Positions 36,926-47,693 of a stretch of 64,000 bases of DNA are shown here, piece after piece (position 1 is the stretch's first letter; every line of letters begins with the position of its first letter). The DNA lies in assembly GCA_944990035.1 (NCBI GenBank), contig CALYLX010000035.1:310001-374000 (forward strand). Direction: 5' to 3'. A program made the translations under genes and the position numbers. The stretch comes from Clitopilus passeckerianus. Lineage: Eukaryota; Basidiomycota; Agaricomycetes; Agaricales; Entolomataceae. Below the pieces are notes generated by a model. It was given only the letters and a program-made list of their open reading frames with translations. It did no database searches and had not been told where the DNA came from.

Positions 36926-38119
36926 TCAAGCATTAGTGATCGACTTGGCCCAGTCCAACAGAATCTTGTTAAACTCTTGAGGCTTCTCCAGGAAAGGAGC
37001 ATGACCAGCTTCGTCGATAAGAGCTGAGGTGATCAGTTTGGGGTCCCATTTGGTCTACAAAGTCGTCAGTTACGCTGAATGGTTACGATAATGAATTCAT
37101 CACCTTGATATAGTCAATATAGTCCAAGCTATTCATAGCATCTTGTTTTCCGAAGATGACAAGCTTAGGCGTAGCTTGTGAGGCCTTCTCCATGTAGACA
37201 CTCCAATCTTTTGCACGCTTGAAAATCCACGTCCGAGTAGCGGTGGCTGTCTCAGAAAGCATGCCACGCAGACGAAGCGTCCATTCCCGAGAGAGTGGTC
37301 TATAGAGATTAATGAGTACCAAGAACAGAGGAGCGCTTTGATGAGCTTACTCGTGGGTCAAAGAACGGATGAAGATACCATATGCCTGATGCATCTTGGT
37401 AGCATCGGTATTATCAGTAAAGCCAGGGAAACCTTTGTGCGTGAAGAACTTGTGGACATCTGGGCTGCGGAGATAGGTGAGCCAAACCTCGACCACTCAG
37501 ACGATTTTAATACATACGGAGGCCCAGTCAAGCCGTCTGTGACGACTACTCCACGCACGCCCTCGTGGCCATAAACGCTCATGTAGTCAGCAGGGATAAG
37601 GGCGCCATACGACCATGCGACCAAAATGGGGTTCTTGACTGCAAAACCTTCCAGGACGGCAGCGACATCGCTAGCCTGTTTCTTGTTATCGTATGGGCTT
37701 TCCGACTCGTTGTCGGGCTGATAGGTGGGGTGTCAGAATGGAGACAGAGAAAACAGGCTGCTACGTACAGTTTCACTGAGGCCATGTCCGCGTAGGTCCA
37801 TACGAACTTGATAGAAAGAACTGCCGAGACTCTCGTCGAAGAATTGGTTGTCCCACTGGCAGAGACAAACTGTCAGGTCTGGAAGCAAGATGAAAAGGCA
37901 TGAACTTACAACGCCAGAGGATGTTGAGTTCTGAGCGACCAAAACCTATGAGAACGATATCTTTGAGAGTGTCCTTGTGGAGCCACGTACCCCATGTATG
38001 TAGACTATGGCAGGCCGGCTAGGATCACCGATGGCTTCAGCGTAGATCTTGAGACCATCTGCAGTCGAGACGAATGTCTTGGCCGTGACAGAGGGTTTGG
38101 TTGTTGTGGTCGAAGTCAT
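36926..38119 (-). CDS. Alpha/beta-hydrolase
   Basis: Seven exons (38119-37991, 37945-37910, 37855-37769, 37717-37518, 37464-37351, 37299-37104, 37054-36926) give 296 residues, the usual size. The fold landmarks are IVYIHG (oxyanion strand), RMDLRGHGLSE, the nucleophile elbow AWSYG with Ser about residue 120, PKLVIFGKQD carrying the acid strand, and EAGHAPFLEKP with the catalytic His. No signal peptide, so probably cytosolic. Members act as esterases, epoxide hydrolases or C-C hydrolases; the substrate cannot be told. It is convergent with the aminotransferase (57 bp between stops) and divergent from the adenylating enzyme, which suggests but does not prove joint function. Confidence 0.9.
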
Positions 38120-38824
38120 TACTGGAGTTCTGCTGAAGAGTCTGAACCTCATACAGGGGCGCGAAGCTTATCGCTGTGAGAAGACTGATTGTACGGCCTA
38201 GACCGAGTCTCTTAAGCTGTTGGCCGAGCATGCCCAATAATAGCTGACCATCACAAATAAGAATTCGAAGAATCAGTCTTGATATTGAGTCGATCTCCGT
38301 GACTTGATGCGAGAACGTTGCTTGGAGCTTCCTTGACCAGATGGCGCAGTGGGTCCATTGAACAGAAAGTGTCAACAACATTTTTCCCACGATCGATCAC
38401 GATCATCAGCTGACGTTGGACAGTCATGGCAAGATTTCCAGATGTCCGATTTTGAGCCATTTGTAAGTATCGCCAAATAGACGCCAGCGTCCATCCAATA
38501 TTGACCGCAACGACATCAGAAGATGTACCGCAAGGTCCCAGAAAGTCAACCGCGCGGAGCCTTCTGAACTTCGAGATTGTTTTCGAAACAATCGGGCGCT
38601 CAACTTGAACAACGGATAGTCTGTATGTCCTGGGAGCATTCAAAACCAAATCTACAGTTTCAACCGGTGGATAAACAGTGTAAACGCGGTAGATTGCCTG
38701 GGTTCGCATGGCTATGTGAATCAGGCCTCCCGCTTTCGGCAGTCATCTTATGATATGACCTACAAGGCCAAGGCGACCAAGAGGGATTTAAGTCTACAGG
38801 ATCCACCTTTACTTGCCTACAAAT
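38120..38824. other. 0.7-kb divergent spacer with one unassigned frame
   Basis: Promoter space between the hydrolase and the adenylating enzyme. A minus-strand frame of 152 codons (38709-38251, starting MRTQAIYRVYTVYPP) is open but has no recognisable domain and may be fortuitous. Confidence 0.4.
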
Positions 38825-40789
38825 ATGGCTGCTCTCACTTCGACCCCCACACTTGATGATGTTCTCGTCGCTCATGCTCTCGGGTCCCCCTCGCACAGGT
38901 TCCTGCTTCGCCCAAAGTACGACGCCGCCGATACACCTGTTGAGGATATCACCTATGGCACATTCAACATGCATGTCAGTCGGCTTGCCAAGGCTTGGTC
39001 CATCGAGCAAGCATCTAGTGGCGTCCCTTTAATCCGACCAAAGGACGTTGTCGGCGTATTCTTCCCGTCGGGCTATACCCTCTGCGTTGTGCTCTTTGCA
39101 CTCATTCGGCTTGGTGCCGTTCCTTTCTGCCTCTCACCTCGTAACTCGGATCCTGCGCTGAGACATCTCGTGAAGGCGGGGAAGGCGGTGGCTATTGTAG
39201 CTGCAATTGATGATAATCTCTTGACCAAGATTGAGGGTGTTCTTCATCATGAAGAAGGTACAGATCTTGCCGTCCCAATTCTCGGGGTAGCCAAGTCCCG
39301 GCTGGTGGATCTCCCGGAACCATCTTTATCGGAATTCTATCCTTCTTTACCCGCCGGAACCATTACCAGTGATGACATTGCGATCCAGCAACATGTAATT
39401 TAGCCTTTTACCACGTTGAACCGTTTCAAACTGCTGAAATTATTCGCAGACGTCTGGCTCAACAGCCTTTCCTAAACCAGTGCCCCTTACTAATAAACTT
39501 CTCATACGATCCTTGCGTGGCGGGACGTGGTGGGTCGACGATCTGCATGACCAAAGCGATGTCGCGCTAGGTCAGCCGCCAATCTTCCACGTGTGTTTTC
39601 GGTTGGAATTCATTCCGTGCCTTGAAGACTAACGTAAAGCATTTTAGATGTTTGGGCTGATCGGAGGGCTTCTCAACGCTCTGTATCGTGGACATACTTT
39701 CGCTTTGCCCCCCGTCCCAAAGGGCGACAATGATGGCTTATTTCCAGCAGCCCAGACCCTTCGTCAATTCGCGCTACGTATCGGAGCCACCGAGTTCTTT
39801 GGAGTATCAAACTCAGTGGTGGGACTCGCCAGATCTGAAGGGGGGATTGATTTCATGAAAACTCTAAAACGAGTCCTAGTGGCGGGTGCTCCTATGCCCC
39901 CCGATAATGGTGATTGGATCGTTGAACATGGTATCCATCTCGTCGAAGGTGTGGGTAGCACAGAAGGCGGTTCATTGGTAGATGCACGTATTTCGTGACA
40001 TGCTCTAGTTGCTGACCGTTATGCTTTCTCTAGTTCCATTCTAACAGGCCAAGGGGTGATCCGGCATGGCAAGGCATGCAAGTCTGCTGGAATGTTACGC
40101 ATCACTTTGAACCCCTCGGATCCCCGCCGCATACTCTTTATGAGCTCGTGCTCCACTCTTCTGAACAATCTGGATTGTTCCCGGGAGCAGACCCAGTGAC
40201 GGGTCATCTTAGAACCCACGACTTGTTCCAGGAATGGCCGAAGCCAGGCAGCGGCAGATGGAGGCATTGCGGTCGTAGTGATGATGTTCTGCTCTTGAGT
40301 ACTGGCCAGAACTGGAATCCACGGCCGATGGAATTACAGATCGAAGCTGTGAGTTGACAAAGTTTACCGATTACTTCTTTGATCTGATTTTGATATTGAT
40401 GTGGCTAGTTCCCTGTTATCAGACATGCGGTCGTTTTTGGTCAAGGAAGGCCTGCCCTCGGCACTCTCATTGCTCCACGGGCACAGGACGACGACCATCT
40501 CAGAGACGAAACAAAATATCAAGTGGATAGCTCCGCTCAATTCGATAGAGAAGCCATATGGGAGGCCATCCAGGCCGCGAACGCGGTTGCTCCTCAAAAC
40601 GCTCGTATCGATCGGAGTCGCGTCCTCGTTATCGTTCCTTCGGGAGTTTATCTTTTGGATGGGGAGTTCCCTATCTCAAGAGACGGGATGAAGACCATCC
40701 CAATCGCAGATAAAGGGACCCCTTTACGACCCAAATCATACGAGCTCTTCAAGGATGAGATACATAGCGTTTACAATGGTGTAGTTTAA
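38825..40789 (+). CDS. Stand-alone NRPS-like adenylate-forming enzyme
   Basis: ANL-superfamily (AMP-binding) protein. Five exons (38825-39394, 39450-39590, 39648-39977, 40034-40348, 40409-40789) give 578 residues. Core motifs: A3 phosphate loop TSGSTAFPKP at residues 191-200 (Ala in place of the usual Gly), GQPPIFHV, A5 GVGSTEGG around 340, A8 GRSDDVLLLSTGQNWNP at about 427, and the C-terminal lysine region ADKGTPLRPKSYELF near 552. The sequence resembles the adenylation part of basidiomycete NRPS-like reductases, but the frame stops right after the A domain: there is no carrier-protein or reductase domain. It would activate a carboxylic or amino acid as acyl-AMP and must pass it to another protein or small molecule. 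It is convergent with the halogenase. Confidence 0.88.
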
Positions 40790-41200
40790 TCCTATTCCAA
40801 CTATAATTGATAACCTCGTATCATGAGGCCAGCCCCCGACAATACCATGCTTCCTTCAATCAGTCCTTCTCACCATCGTTTATTTCATGGCTTTCCATAT
40901 CATCTTGGAGAAGCATCAAAAGATATGATACTTGTCTCCTGCAATTCAACATCTTGCCAACGTGCGTCGTGCTACAGAATTCTGGAACACGTATTATTAA
41001 AACCGGCCTCAGTATTTCCTTCATCAAAGAACTTGTGGACAAAGAAATGTGACCTTCCTCAGAAACAACGATGATTTTCTGGGACCGAGACTGGGGCATT
41101 AAACGTGACATGAGGCTGTATACATCATAAGTTACAATTTAAATATAATCCATACTACTAGATGGCCATGTAGCAAAACGATGGGTTCGTGTGAGCTAGC
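40790..41200. other. Convergent 3' spacer, 0.4 kb
   Basis: Between the stops of the adenylating enzyme (+) and halogenase (-). Open frames here are short and without a domain. AT-rich near 41140, fitting 3' ends. Confidence 0.5.
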
Positions 41201-43007
41201 TTAAGCTGCACTAATCGGGGCAGCTGGTCTCGATAGCCCCACTGTCCTAAGCCCAAAGAAACCACGTTGGAGGCGGGCAACCATTCCCAGTACCTCTTCT
41301 TTTTCAAAGTTCGTCTGTGGATCGTAGAGCTTGAGAGTTTTTCTTGCATTGATGCTCCGCAATGCCCTCTCAGTCTTCTCATCGGCACCGGTGTCACTAA
41401 CCAACTTCGCGATCTGCTCTGGGCCGAGCAGATCACCCTCTCGCTCGAACAGATGTGCCGGAACATAACCGCTCTCCTTCGCTGAAGCTACTTCATCGAA
41501 GGGTGTAGTCAGAACGCTGGCAATGAAATCCATCGTTTTGCCCAGCGTTTCCTCCGTCACGGCACGGTCATGAGAAGCTTCGACGTCGCCGAGTCCTTGA
41601 ATTACGGGGCGCATGAGGTCAAAGGCGGTGTCAAAGTCTCCCGAGGCAACGTCCGAAAGAACGTCGGAGTCCTGATGCCTAAGCTGCTTATAAGCAGATA
41701 GAACAACGAGGAGGAAGCTGATAGAGACATTGCAATATCAGTATGGACCACGGAAAACGACGATAATCAGCCACAAACCGGGTGTAGGCCATCGAGACTT
41801 TCTTGTCTGTGAACGGTGCTCAATGGTCAGCCAAAGTCAAGGGAAGAGGCTTCAAGACTTGCCGTGGTAAGCAGCGGCTGCCTCCTCCGACACATCGTTT
41901 CTGATGGAGGCAAGCACTGAGACTGCGGCAGATAGGCCACCGTTAAGAGCAAGGTGAACTCCGGATGAGAAAAATGGGTCTATGAATGCACCAGCGTCCC
42001 CGGCGAGGCGCCAACCAGGGCCAGCGTACTTGGTGGCAGAATAAGAGTAATCTGAGGCCGTGCGGATCTCATCGCATATAGAGGCACTCTTCAACATCTC
42101 CATGATGTCGGGAGCGTAAGAAAGGGCGCGCATGTAATGCTCTTTGAGGTCCTTAGAGTCTCGCCGAAGGGGATTGTTATCATCTTCGTGCATAACGACG
42201 CCGACGGAGACTTTCCCGGCTAAAGGGATGTACCAAACCCAACCCTTAGGCCCATTGACGAGCCCTTCAATCAGGATAGCGCCCTCACGTCCTGTACCCC
42301 GACCATAAACCCCGGTGTCTCCTTCCCAGTATGTCCAAGTAGCGATATTCCTGAGAGATTTGTTGAAGTGTCGATTGCGCAATACCTTGGTAGACAAGAT
42401 ACCCTGCCTGCCGCTGCAGTCGATGATGTAGTTGAAAGAGATAACTCCCGTCCTGTCACCCGATGTCCATTGGGCCGAATGACGTCCATCATCTGAAAGC
42501 TGTACGTTTGAGATGCGTGTGCCTTGGAAGACCTTAGCACCTTTCTCTCCAGCATGATCGAGTAGAATCTTGTCAAACTGAGATCTATCCTGAGGGCATA
42601 TTTCTTCAGCTCTAGCGTTAGCTTTAAGCACTTCAAGACAACGCACGACATTCCAAGCCCCATTCTTCGGGTTCACGGCAATGAAATCGGTATATGCCTC
42701 AGGTCGATCGGGGCGAAACTTGATAGCCGATCCGGGCTGGATAGCATTAGGTATGGCTTCGAGTTGCGAGAGACCGCAGACTCACTTTGGGATGAAAACC
42801 ATGCTCGTCGACCTTCTCAACCGCGTCCACCATTTTCAGATAGGCCTTGGCGGAAGCGAGGAGGCTTTCGCCGATATGATACCGAGGAAAATACGCCGCC
42901 TCGCAGCAGACGACATCGACACCTTCTTGGGCAAGAATAGCAGAGGCATACGAGCCAGAGGGTCCTCCCCCAACGACAAGGACAGTTGTGAAAGATGGTA
43001 GAGCCAT
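41201..43007 (-). CDS. Flavin-dependent halogenase (basidiomycete type)
   Basis: FADH2-dependent halogenase of the tryptophan-halogenase superfamily, which chlorinates or brominates electron-rich aromatic carbons via hypohalous acid. Four exons (43007-42786, 42736-41863, 41806-41779, 41717-41201) give 546 residues. Seen: the FAD-binding GGGPSGSYAS at residues 13-22, PRYHIGESLL, the halogenase fingerprint GWVWYIP at about 239-245, GDAGAFIDPFFSSG at about 311-323 (the Fx.Px.Sx.G motif of the family), and SMAYTRFLLVVLSAYKQLR. The second intron starts with GC (GCAAGT), the only phase-correct choice. Length and motifs resemble the Armillaria melleolide halogenases. Whether the substrate is free or carrier-bound cannot be read. 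A neighbouring adenylating enzyme could supply an aryl or acyl substrate. Confidence 0.93.
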
Positions 43008-44160
43008 ATTGGAGATTGTTAGCGGTAATGTGATCTTTCCCTGCTAATTTTTATATCCTTTTATCGCGCCCAGAAGCGGATATGAACTCACGTAAATCTG
43101 GTAGAAGAGTCGTCGCCTGATCGTCACTGGCACAGCACCAAACGCGAGCCGAATCGGCTCTGGAACTGGCTGTACATTTCAGGTTATTTGATTGGAAGAA
43201 GCATTCAAAACGAAATCAGAATGGCTTGGGCGGCAAGGCGCCGACTTGCATATGTGGACATGATTGTAATCCAGCAGCATGCGGAAATCTATCGCCAGCA
43301 TCTGGAGAATACTGTGGGGCTAACACCAACAACTGCATCCAGATCTAGTAAGCAAATGTGCCTCACAAGAGCACTCGGGTCCGGGTGGAAATACATGTGA
43401 GCAGGCAAATATGAAGAAGCAGAATCTCTGTGCGGCGGAGGAAAGCTGCCAGATTCCGCTTCCTCCAGACACATGAGCATCATAGGAGGGGAGTCAAAGT
43501 TCTTGTGGCAGAGATTAGAGGGCGATGCAGGAATCAATCGTACATGCCGTTTGTGACCTTTTACGTTGTCCGCTGACCATTCCAGTTCGACACTTGACGT
43601 AGTATTCGGCCCGCGGCATCTTTAGAGAATGAGCTCGTTTGTGCCTCCAGGGGTAGTCAGCTCACTTGGCGGCGAAAGGTCAGCCATCGACCCCAGAGAC
43701 CAGAATTACTTCAATTCTGTGGTTCGATTGATGAATACACAGATTGGAGAGGGTCAAAGATTTGGCCGCTATCGCCAGTTGTCCTCGTGGTGCTCAAATC
43801 TTTCCCAATGCACCCGTCAAAACGGTATTAAAGTTCAAAACAGTTTGATTGCCAGCGTTGTGCTGAGTTCGCCCAGCCGTTGATCGAATGATCCTGATGG
43901 GGATACATTCCTCCTTCTCTCACCAGCATCAGCCTGAGCAATGCGGTTGTTGATCGTCAGTGATTGTTTTTTGACGTTTCCCAGAACAAATTTTCTGAGA
44001 ATGGCATGCCAGTCAATGACTGATTCATCCTCTGATCAGGTCAGGCGATTCCAATCTTGCCGCTTTCGTTTTGCTTACCATTAGGCAACAATATAGATAC
44101 CAGACAACCTTGAACGGAGGCGGATTGAGCTTCCCTCTCGGACACTGCCTGGGATCCACC
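43008..44160. other. 1.15-kb stretch without a recognised gene
   Basis: Divergent promoter space between halogenase and membrane protein. Short frames at 43188-43400 and 43629-43883 (+) show no domain. Nothing else seen. Confidence 0.45.
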
Positions 44161-45428
44161 ATGCCTCCCGCACCTCCCACGGCCCAGCAGAAAGCTAACT
44201 TTGAATATGCAGTTGTCGCTGCGCTGGTTCTCGTGTCATGGGAGCTGTTGGTCCATGGCTTCCAGGACCTGCACTATCTACGGCGTTTCAAGACCTTATG
44301 GAAAAAGCCGGTCATGTGGGCGTATTTTATCCAGCGATACGGAGCTTTTGCGGTTGTCGTCGCTCAGGCGAACATCCGGTTGGGCAAGCATACCGACTGC
44401 CATTCCGCTGGCCTCGTATCATTGATTGTTGGAGGTGTTTTTGTTCTCCCCTCTATCTCGCTCATTTACTTGTATCGAGTGTGAGTGCCTGTGGTCACTG
44501 CATTGGTTTAAAGTCTTCTGAAGATATTCCCTTGCTCAGGCTCGCCATTTGGCACCAGAAGCCCATAATCAAATGGGTGCTCATTGTGTTGTGGGTCTTA
44601 GTGTTCGGTGCATCCCTTACTGCACCATCTTCTCAATCTGCGAACAACCTACCCACCGGTGGGTGCACAATCACTCGTAGCGAGAAGTACACGCCGTAAG
44701 CATATTGGTTTCTTGTCGGTCGACTAGCTGCTGATAGCAATATAATGCATCTTTCATTGCCAATGCTGTCTACGATGGAGTCGTCTTCGTCTTAACAGTA
44801 GTTAGGCTTGGTAAGTGAACATACGCTGTATCTTTGACGTCACCTTACAATGCTTTCAGGGTACAACCTCAAGCAATATTCCCAGTTCAAATCTCCTATC
44901 CAGGTCGTGCTCCTCCGCGATGGTGTTCTTTACTTCGCCATCTCTGTCGCCATCGGTATCGTCGACATTGTCTTCCTTGAAGCTATTCGACAACCTGTTG
45001 TCGCATCCACCGTCATTCCCCTTCATATCGCCCTTGCCTCGGTGATGACAACCCGCCTTGTGAATAACGTCTTCCATGTGCTCCAGGTCGACGAGATCAG
45101 TTCTCATTTCAACACGGGTACACGTATTGGCGGTAGCGGTGGCAGCGGCAACACAATGGGCGTCAAATCTGACATTGTCTTCGGCCAACGTACTTCTGTT
45201 GGAACTGCCACTACTGGAACTGTCATGGTGGTGGGGAGCGGAGTCGGCACGGATTACTTTGACGACATCGCCAGCAGACATGCAGCGGAGCATGGGAAAG
45301 CAGCAACGACAGGCGCTCAGTCTCATGCGTATTCCATTCCGCTGAAAGTGCGATCGCCGCTCGAGACCACGGGTGATATCCCACGAGAAAGCGAGGAGAG
45401 GGTTAAAAACGAGGGTAATATGGTTTGA
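44161..45428 (+). CDS. DUF6533-like multi-pass membrane protein
   Basis: Start ATG lies in a strong context (ccaccATGcc). Exons: 44161-44480, 44540-44695, about 44738-44810 and 44862-45428, roughly 400 residues. Membrane segments: AVVAALVLVSWELLV, IQRYGAFAVVVAQ, AGLVSLIVGGVFVLPSISL, WVLIVLWVLVFGASL, NAVYDGVVFVLTVVRLG and LYFAISVAIGIVDIVFLEA. The pattern SWELLVHGFQDLHYLRRF followed by the second span recalls the fungal DUF6533 seven-span family. The cytosolic tail is Gly/Ser/Thr-rich. The joint between exons 2 and 3 is off by one base with every visible splice pair, so there may be a frameshift or an unusual intron. Function unknown; abundant in mushrooms and sometimes near specialised-metabolism genes. 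Confidence 0.7.
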
Positions 45429-45825
45429 ATTATATAATTAATTATTTACCGAGTAGTTCGTCGTTGTAAGATACCCCTTGGTGTTTATTTATGGATAAGT
45501 CCAAACGGCTGCGCCTTTTTTCCTGGAGTGGAGAGAACCGTCCCAGTCGATGTAGTGAGAGCGCCATGATTCAATTTTATCTGAACCCTTAGACGTTTAA
45601 ACGTTAAATCCGCCATCGACATATTCTGTCAGGGTCCGGCCTGACGTTTTCATTAACTGGGTCCGACAAGATAGTATGAGTCAGCGCCAAACTCCTCCAA
45701 ACTTCCAGGTTTCTGCACATTTCGTTCTGTTTTACCCCCGATTGGCGTCATCATTAGCTTCAGACAATGCCAGGCAATATAGGTAGCCACTCACATCTGA
45801 TTCGATTGAAGTCGCAGCCCTCCCA
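45429..45825. other. Convergent 3' spacer, 0.4 kb
   Basis: Between the membrane protein stop and the stop of the second F-box relic. A/T-rich at the left edge (aattatataattaattattt), fitting a 3' end signal. No gene seen. Confidence 0.5.
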
Positions 45826-47507
45826 TCAAAATTTCGTCACCCGGCTCGAGCTTGGGGGTCTCTTATTTAGATCCTCCCAGCGAACCTTATACTGGAGGTG
45901 ATTAGGGTGGTATTGGATGTCCATTTCTCCCTGTATCGTCCTTGCATTCGGGAACATGGCCATGAGGCAAGGGGAAACTTCATTCGGCTCGCCAATGGGG
46001 CTACCAAATAGGCTGACCGAACAGATAGGACTGTCGGAGATGTCTCCTGATAGCTTTGACCGGAAGTCGAATGGATCGCATCTTGCAGAGATTCTGAGGT
46101 CCTGCAGTTTTTTACAGTGAATGACAATGGGTATAATATCTTGAAGGGCCATCGAGGGGAAGTAATCCGCTGGCGTACGTGGTGGAGCCCAGCCCAGCGA
46201 GAGTGATACTAGGCTTGGGAACGAAAGAGGCAAGCGTTCAAGCCAGGAGTCCTCCAGAATGCGGGGTAGTTTGATAACGAGTGTTTCAATTTTATGCAGG
46301 CTCAAAAGAGGTTCTAATGAAACTGACGGAAATTGAACGCTCCTTCCGTCGAAGGTCCGCTCTATGATCTCGAGGGAAGTCAATGGCGCGTAGGTCGCCA
46401 CTTCTTGAAGCAGCTTTTCGATGAGGTGGACGCGGGGGTGGGAGTGGGATTGGTCGGAAACGCGTTCATACGCAGCGACGCGAAGGGAGGACAATGGGCA
46501 TTTGATGCGTTTGACAACAGTCAGTGCATCCATCCAAGTGGAGGCGTGGACTTTCAAGTCTTTGAGGGAAGGGAAGCCACCCTGGGCACTTGACAAAATA
46601 GAGCCTGAAAATGCCGAAAACACATCGCCGCGGCAATCCAATGTAAGTGAGACAAGTACCGGAAGTTGCTCAAGGTACTTAAGGGCTCTGGATTTATCTG
46701 CTCTGAGTCGAGCAATACTGTTTCGAGGTGAGCAGGTTCCACGGCCGGAGCAGCATACAGGACCGGAAAAAACTCATGTGTTCCAGGTTTACACAGCGGA
46801 GATGTTTGCATGTCACAAACAACCAGAAAAGAAATACGTATATCTGGGACCTAGCGGTGTGGAGGTCGTCCAAAGGAGGATAGATGAAATTGCCGATAAA
46901 CCGGGTTATTTTAGGGTTGAGGAGAAATGTAAGGGGTTCCAAGAGCGATTGAACGTTTCCCCGGTAGAATTCATTTTCAGGCAGGCCAGGCTGGGAAGAA
47001 GTGGAGGTGTCGGGCTGCTTGCGTAGAGCGCAGTTAAAGCATCTTCGTTGAGGCCGAAAAATGAAGCCACCTCGAGGTATTTGATCTTCTTAGCGTAATA
47101 GGAAGCCCTATCCCAGTCTGAAGGGCATGGAGGTCGGACGAGCTGTCGCTCTTATAAGCTCATTTCTTGAGAGGAATTAGGAGACCATTTTTACCTTAAC
47201 TTCATATTCGGGTTCGTAGTCTTCATCAACGTAATCCCACAGATCTCCAGGCATGGTCTTAACCAAGTTTACAAGGCCATCCTGGCACCTCCATAATTCG
47301 TCGAGGCAAGGTTCTGCGCAATAAATGTCTTGGGTCTTGGCCTGAATGAAGCCTGATACGGGACGACCCACCAGAAAATGCCTTACAGGTCCGTGCGAGA
47401 GCATTAAGATCTCTGAGATAGTGGCTATACGCCCATTCAGTGTAGTTATCCACCAGATATTCGACGATTCTTCCCCGTAGCTCAGGGATCCTCAGAGCCG
47501 AATGCAT
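45826..47507 (-). pseudogene. F-box/LRR-like gene, probably disrupted (copy 2)
   Basis: Same architecture and orientation as the relic at 33101-34766. Exon 1 (47507-47372) reads MHSALRIPELRGRIVEYL and LNALARTCKAFS. Exon 2 from 47313 continues EPCLDELWRCQDGL and LVKTMPGDLW. The next begins LVRPPCPSDWDRASYYAKK. The 3' half is a long open leucine-rich part (LVSLTLDCRGDVFSAF, FPSLKDLKVHA, LLSLHKIETLVIKLP) ending at SPIGEPNEVSPCLMAMFPNARTI. Between about 46980 and 46720 the frame changes at least twice (for example from LACLKMNSTGE to EPLTFLLNPKITRF) without good splice sites, so it is likely a pseudogene. The two copies share CPIEEP/SPIGEP and LAMFPNA endings. F-box proteins of this type are substrate adaptors of SCF ubiquitin ligases. 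Confidence 0.62.
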
Positions 47508-47693
47508 CGCGTCGTGGTGAAAAGGGGAAAGATTTGGCGGAGTACGCGACGCGGACGCGGACCCGATGTGACTCAAAACTGAACGCGCCCACGTGACGCT
47601 CGTGACAACGCCCGTCACTCTAATTAACATTACAAGCCGCGCCACGAAGTTTTCCTTGTTCCCCGCTTTTCAGCAACTCGGTAGCTGGTTACC

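Noticed and set aside
46421..47026. 201-codon plus-strand frame
   Set aside because: Antisense of the F-box copy 2; no domain and poor start context.
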